DNA from: a virus
IMG/VR virus record: IMGVR_UViG_3300049215_000092
Location: 1 to 29,783 of that record
DNA length: 29,783 bases
Strand: one strand, 5' to 3'
Each line of letters starts with the position of its first letter. The stretch's first letter is position 1. The notes under the pieces were generated by a model. The model worked only from the letters and a program-made list of their open reading frames with translations. It had not been told where the DNA came from and did not search any database. A program made the position numbers and the translations under genes. Shown one piece after another: positions 29,709-29,783 of this stretch.

Positions 29709-29783
29709 GCCGGAAACCCAGCCGCCCGCAGCGCCACGCGAATGACTTCGCCCTGGTCGAGCCCTTGTTTGCTGCAACGCTCG
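29705..29783 (-). CDS. Partial gene, C-terminal 25 codons, cut by window edge
   Basis: The minus frame from the window end reads ERCSKQGLDQGEVIRVALRA and ends AGFPA before TGA at 29705. The pattern 'l.....l..g.vir.Alr..g' suggests a small DNA-binding (ribbon-helix-helix-like) end, but too little is visible. Its stop overlaps the next start. Confidence 0.5.
   Translation of the reverse strand, partial: ERCSKQGLDQGEVIRVALRAAGFPA

Overview
This window is most of the structural half of a tailed temperate phage, almost certainly an integrated prophage. It is a siphovirus with an HK97-type head and a lambda/HK97-type long non-contractile tail. Every gene I accept lies on the minus strand and is tightly packed, often with ATGA or GTGA stop/start overlaps, so the module is transcribed from right to left. 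The DNA is GC-rich and Shine-Dalgarno sites (GGAG, GAGG, AGGGA) precede most genes. The host cannot be named from the sequence alone. A Thr-tract/Cys-rich tail-region protein, an anchored papain-like protease and a secreted Cys-rich protein make me think of a planctomycete-like host, but that is a tentative inference.

Left edge (1-291): the 3' half of a tRNA-Ser(GGA) gene without its 5' half, the expected footprint of a tRNA-targeting phage attachment site, followed by a non-coding strip with a strong terminator-like hairpin closing the late operon. The intact tRNA and the integrase would lie beyond the right edge.

Region 292-4577 holds small accessory and envelope-directed genes: a secreted thioredoxin-like protein, a membrane-anchored papain-like protease, a secreted coiled-coil protein, a multi-pass membrane protein and a zinc-ribbon mini-protein. 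I see no classical endolysin, so this is my candidate for an unconventional lysis or envelope-modifying set. Region 4574-9481 has a GT2 glycosyltransferase, a glycosyltransferase-methyltransferase-Cys-cluster fusion, and a 755-residue protein of Cys-rich modules joined by long threonine tracts. Together they suggest a phage-encoded glycosylated virion or adhesin system.

Region 9512-15893 is the tail and neck: two distal tail proteins, a short tape measure, the G/GT tail chaperone pair with a textbook -1 frameshift signal, the tail tube, the tail terminator, an HK97 gp10-like protein, head closure and the gp6-like connector. Region 15917-24988 is the head: three unknown virion-type proteins, a 55-residue protein, HK97 major capsid protein, S49/SppA-type maturation protease, portal, a two-helix membrane peptide, and large and small terminase. 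Region 25094-29783 carries a P-loop kinase-like protein, HNH endonuclease, a small helical protein, Dam-type adenine methylase, DUF5131 (Gp37/Gp68) protein, VRR-NUC nuclease, a replication initiator-like protein with internal tandem repeats, and three small coupled genes, the last cut by the window edge.

Genes too short for routine calling that I add: 4425-4577 (50 aa), 17978-18145 (55 aa), 25929-26096 (55 aa) and 29625-29708 (27 aa).
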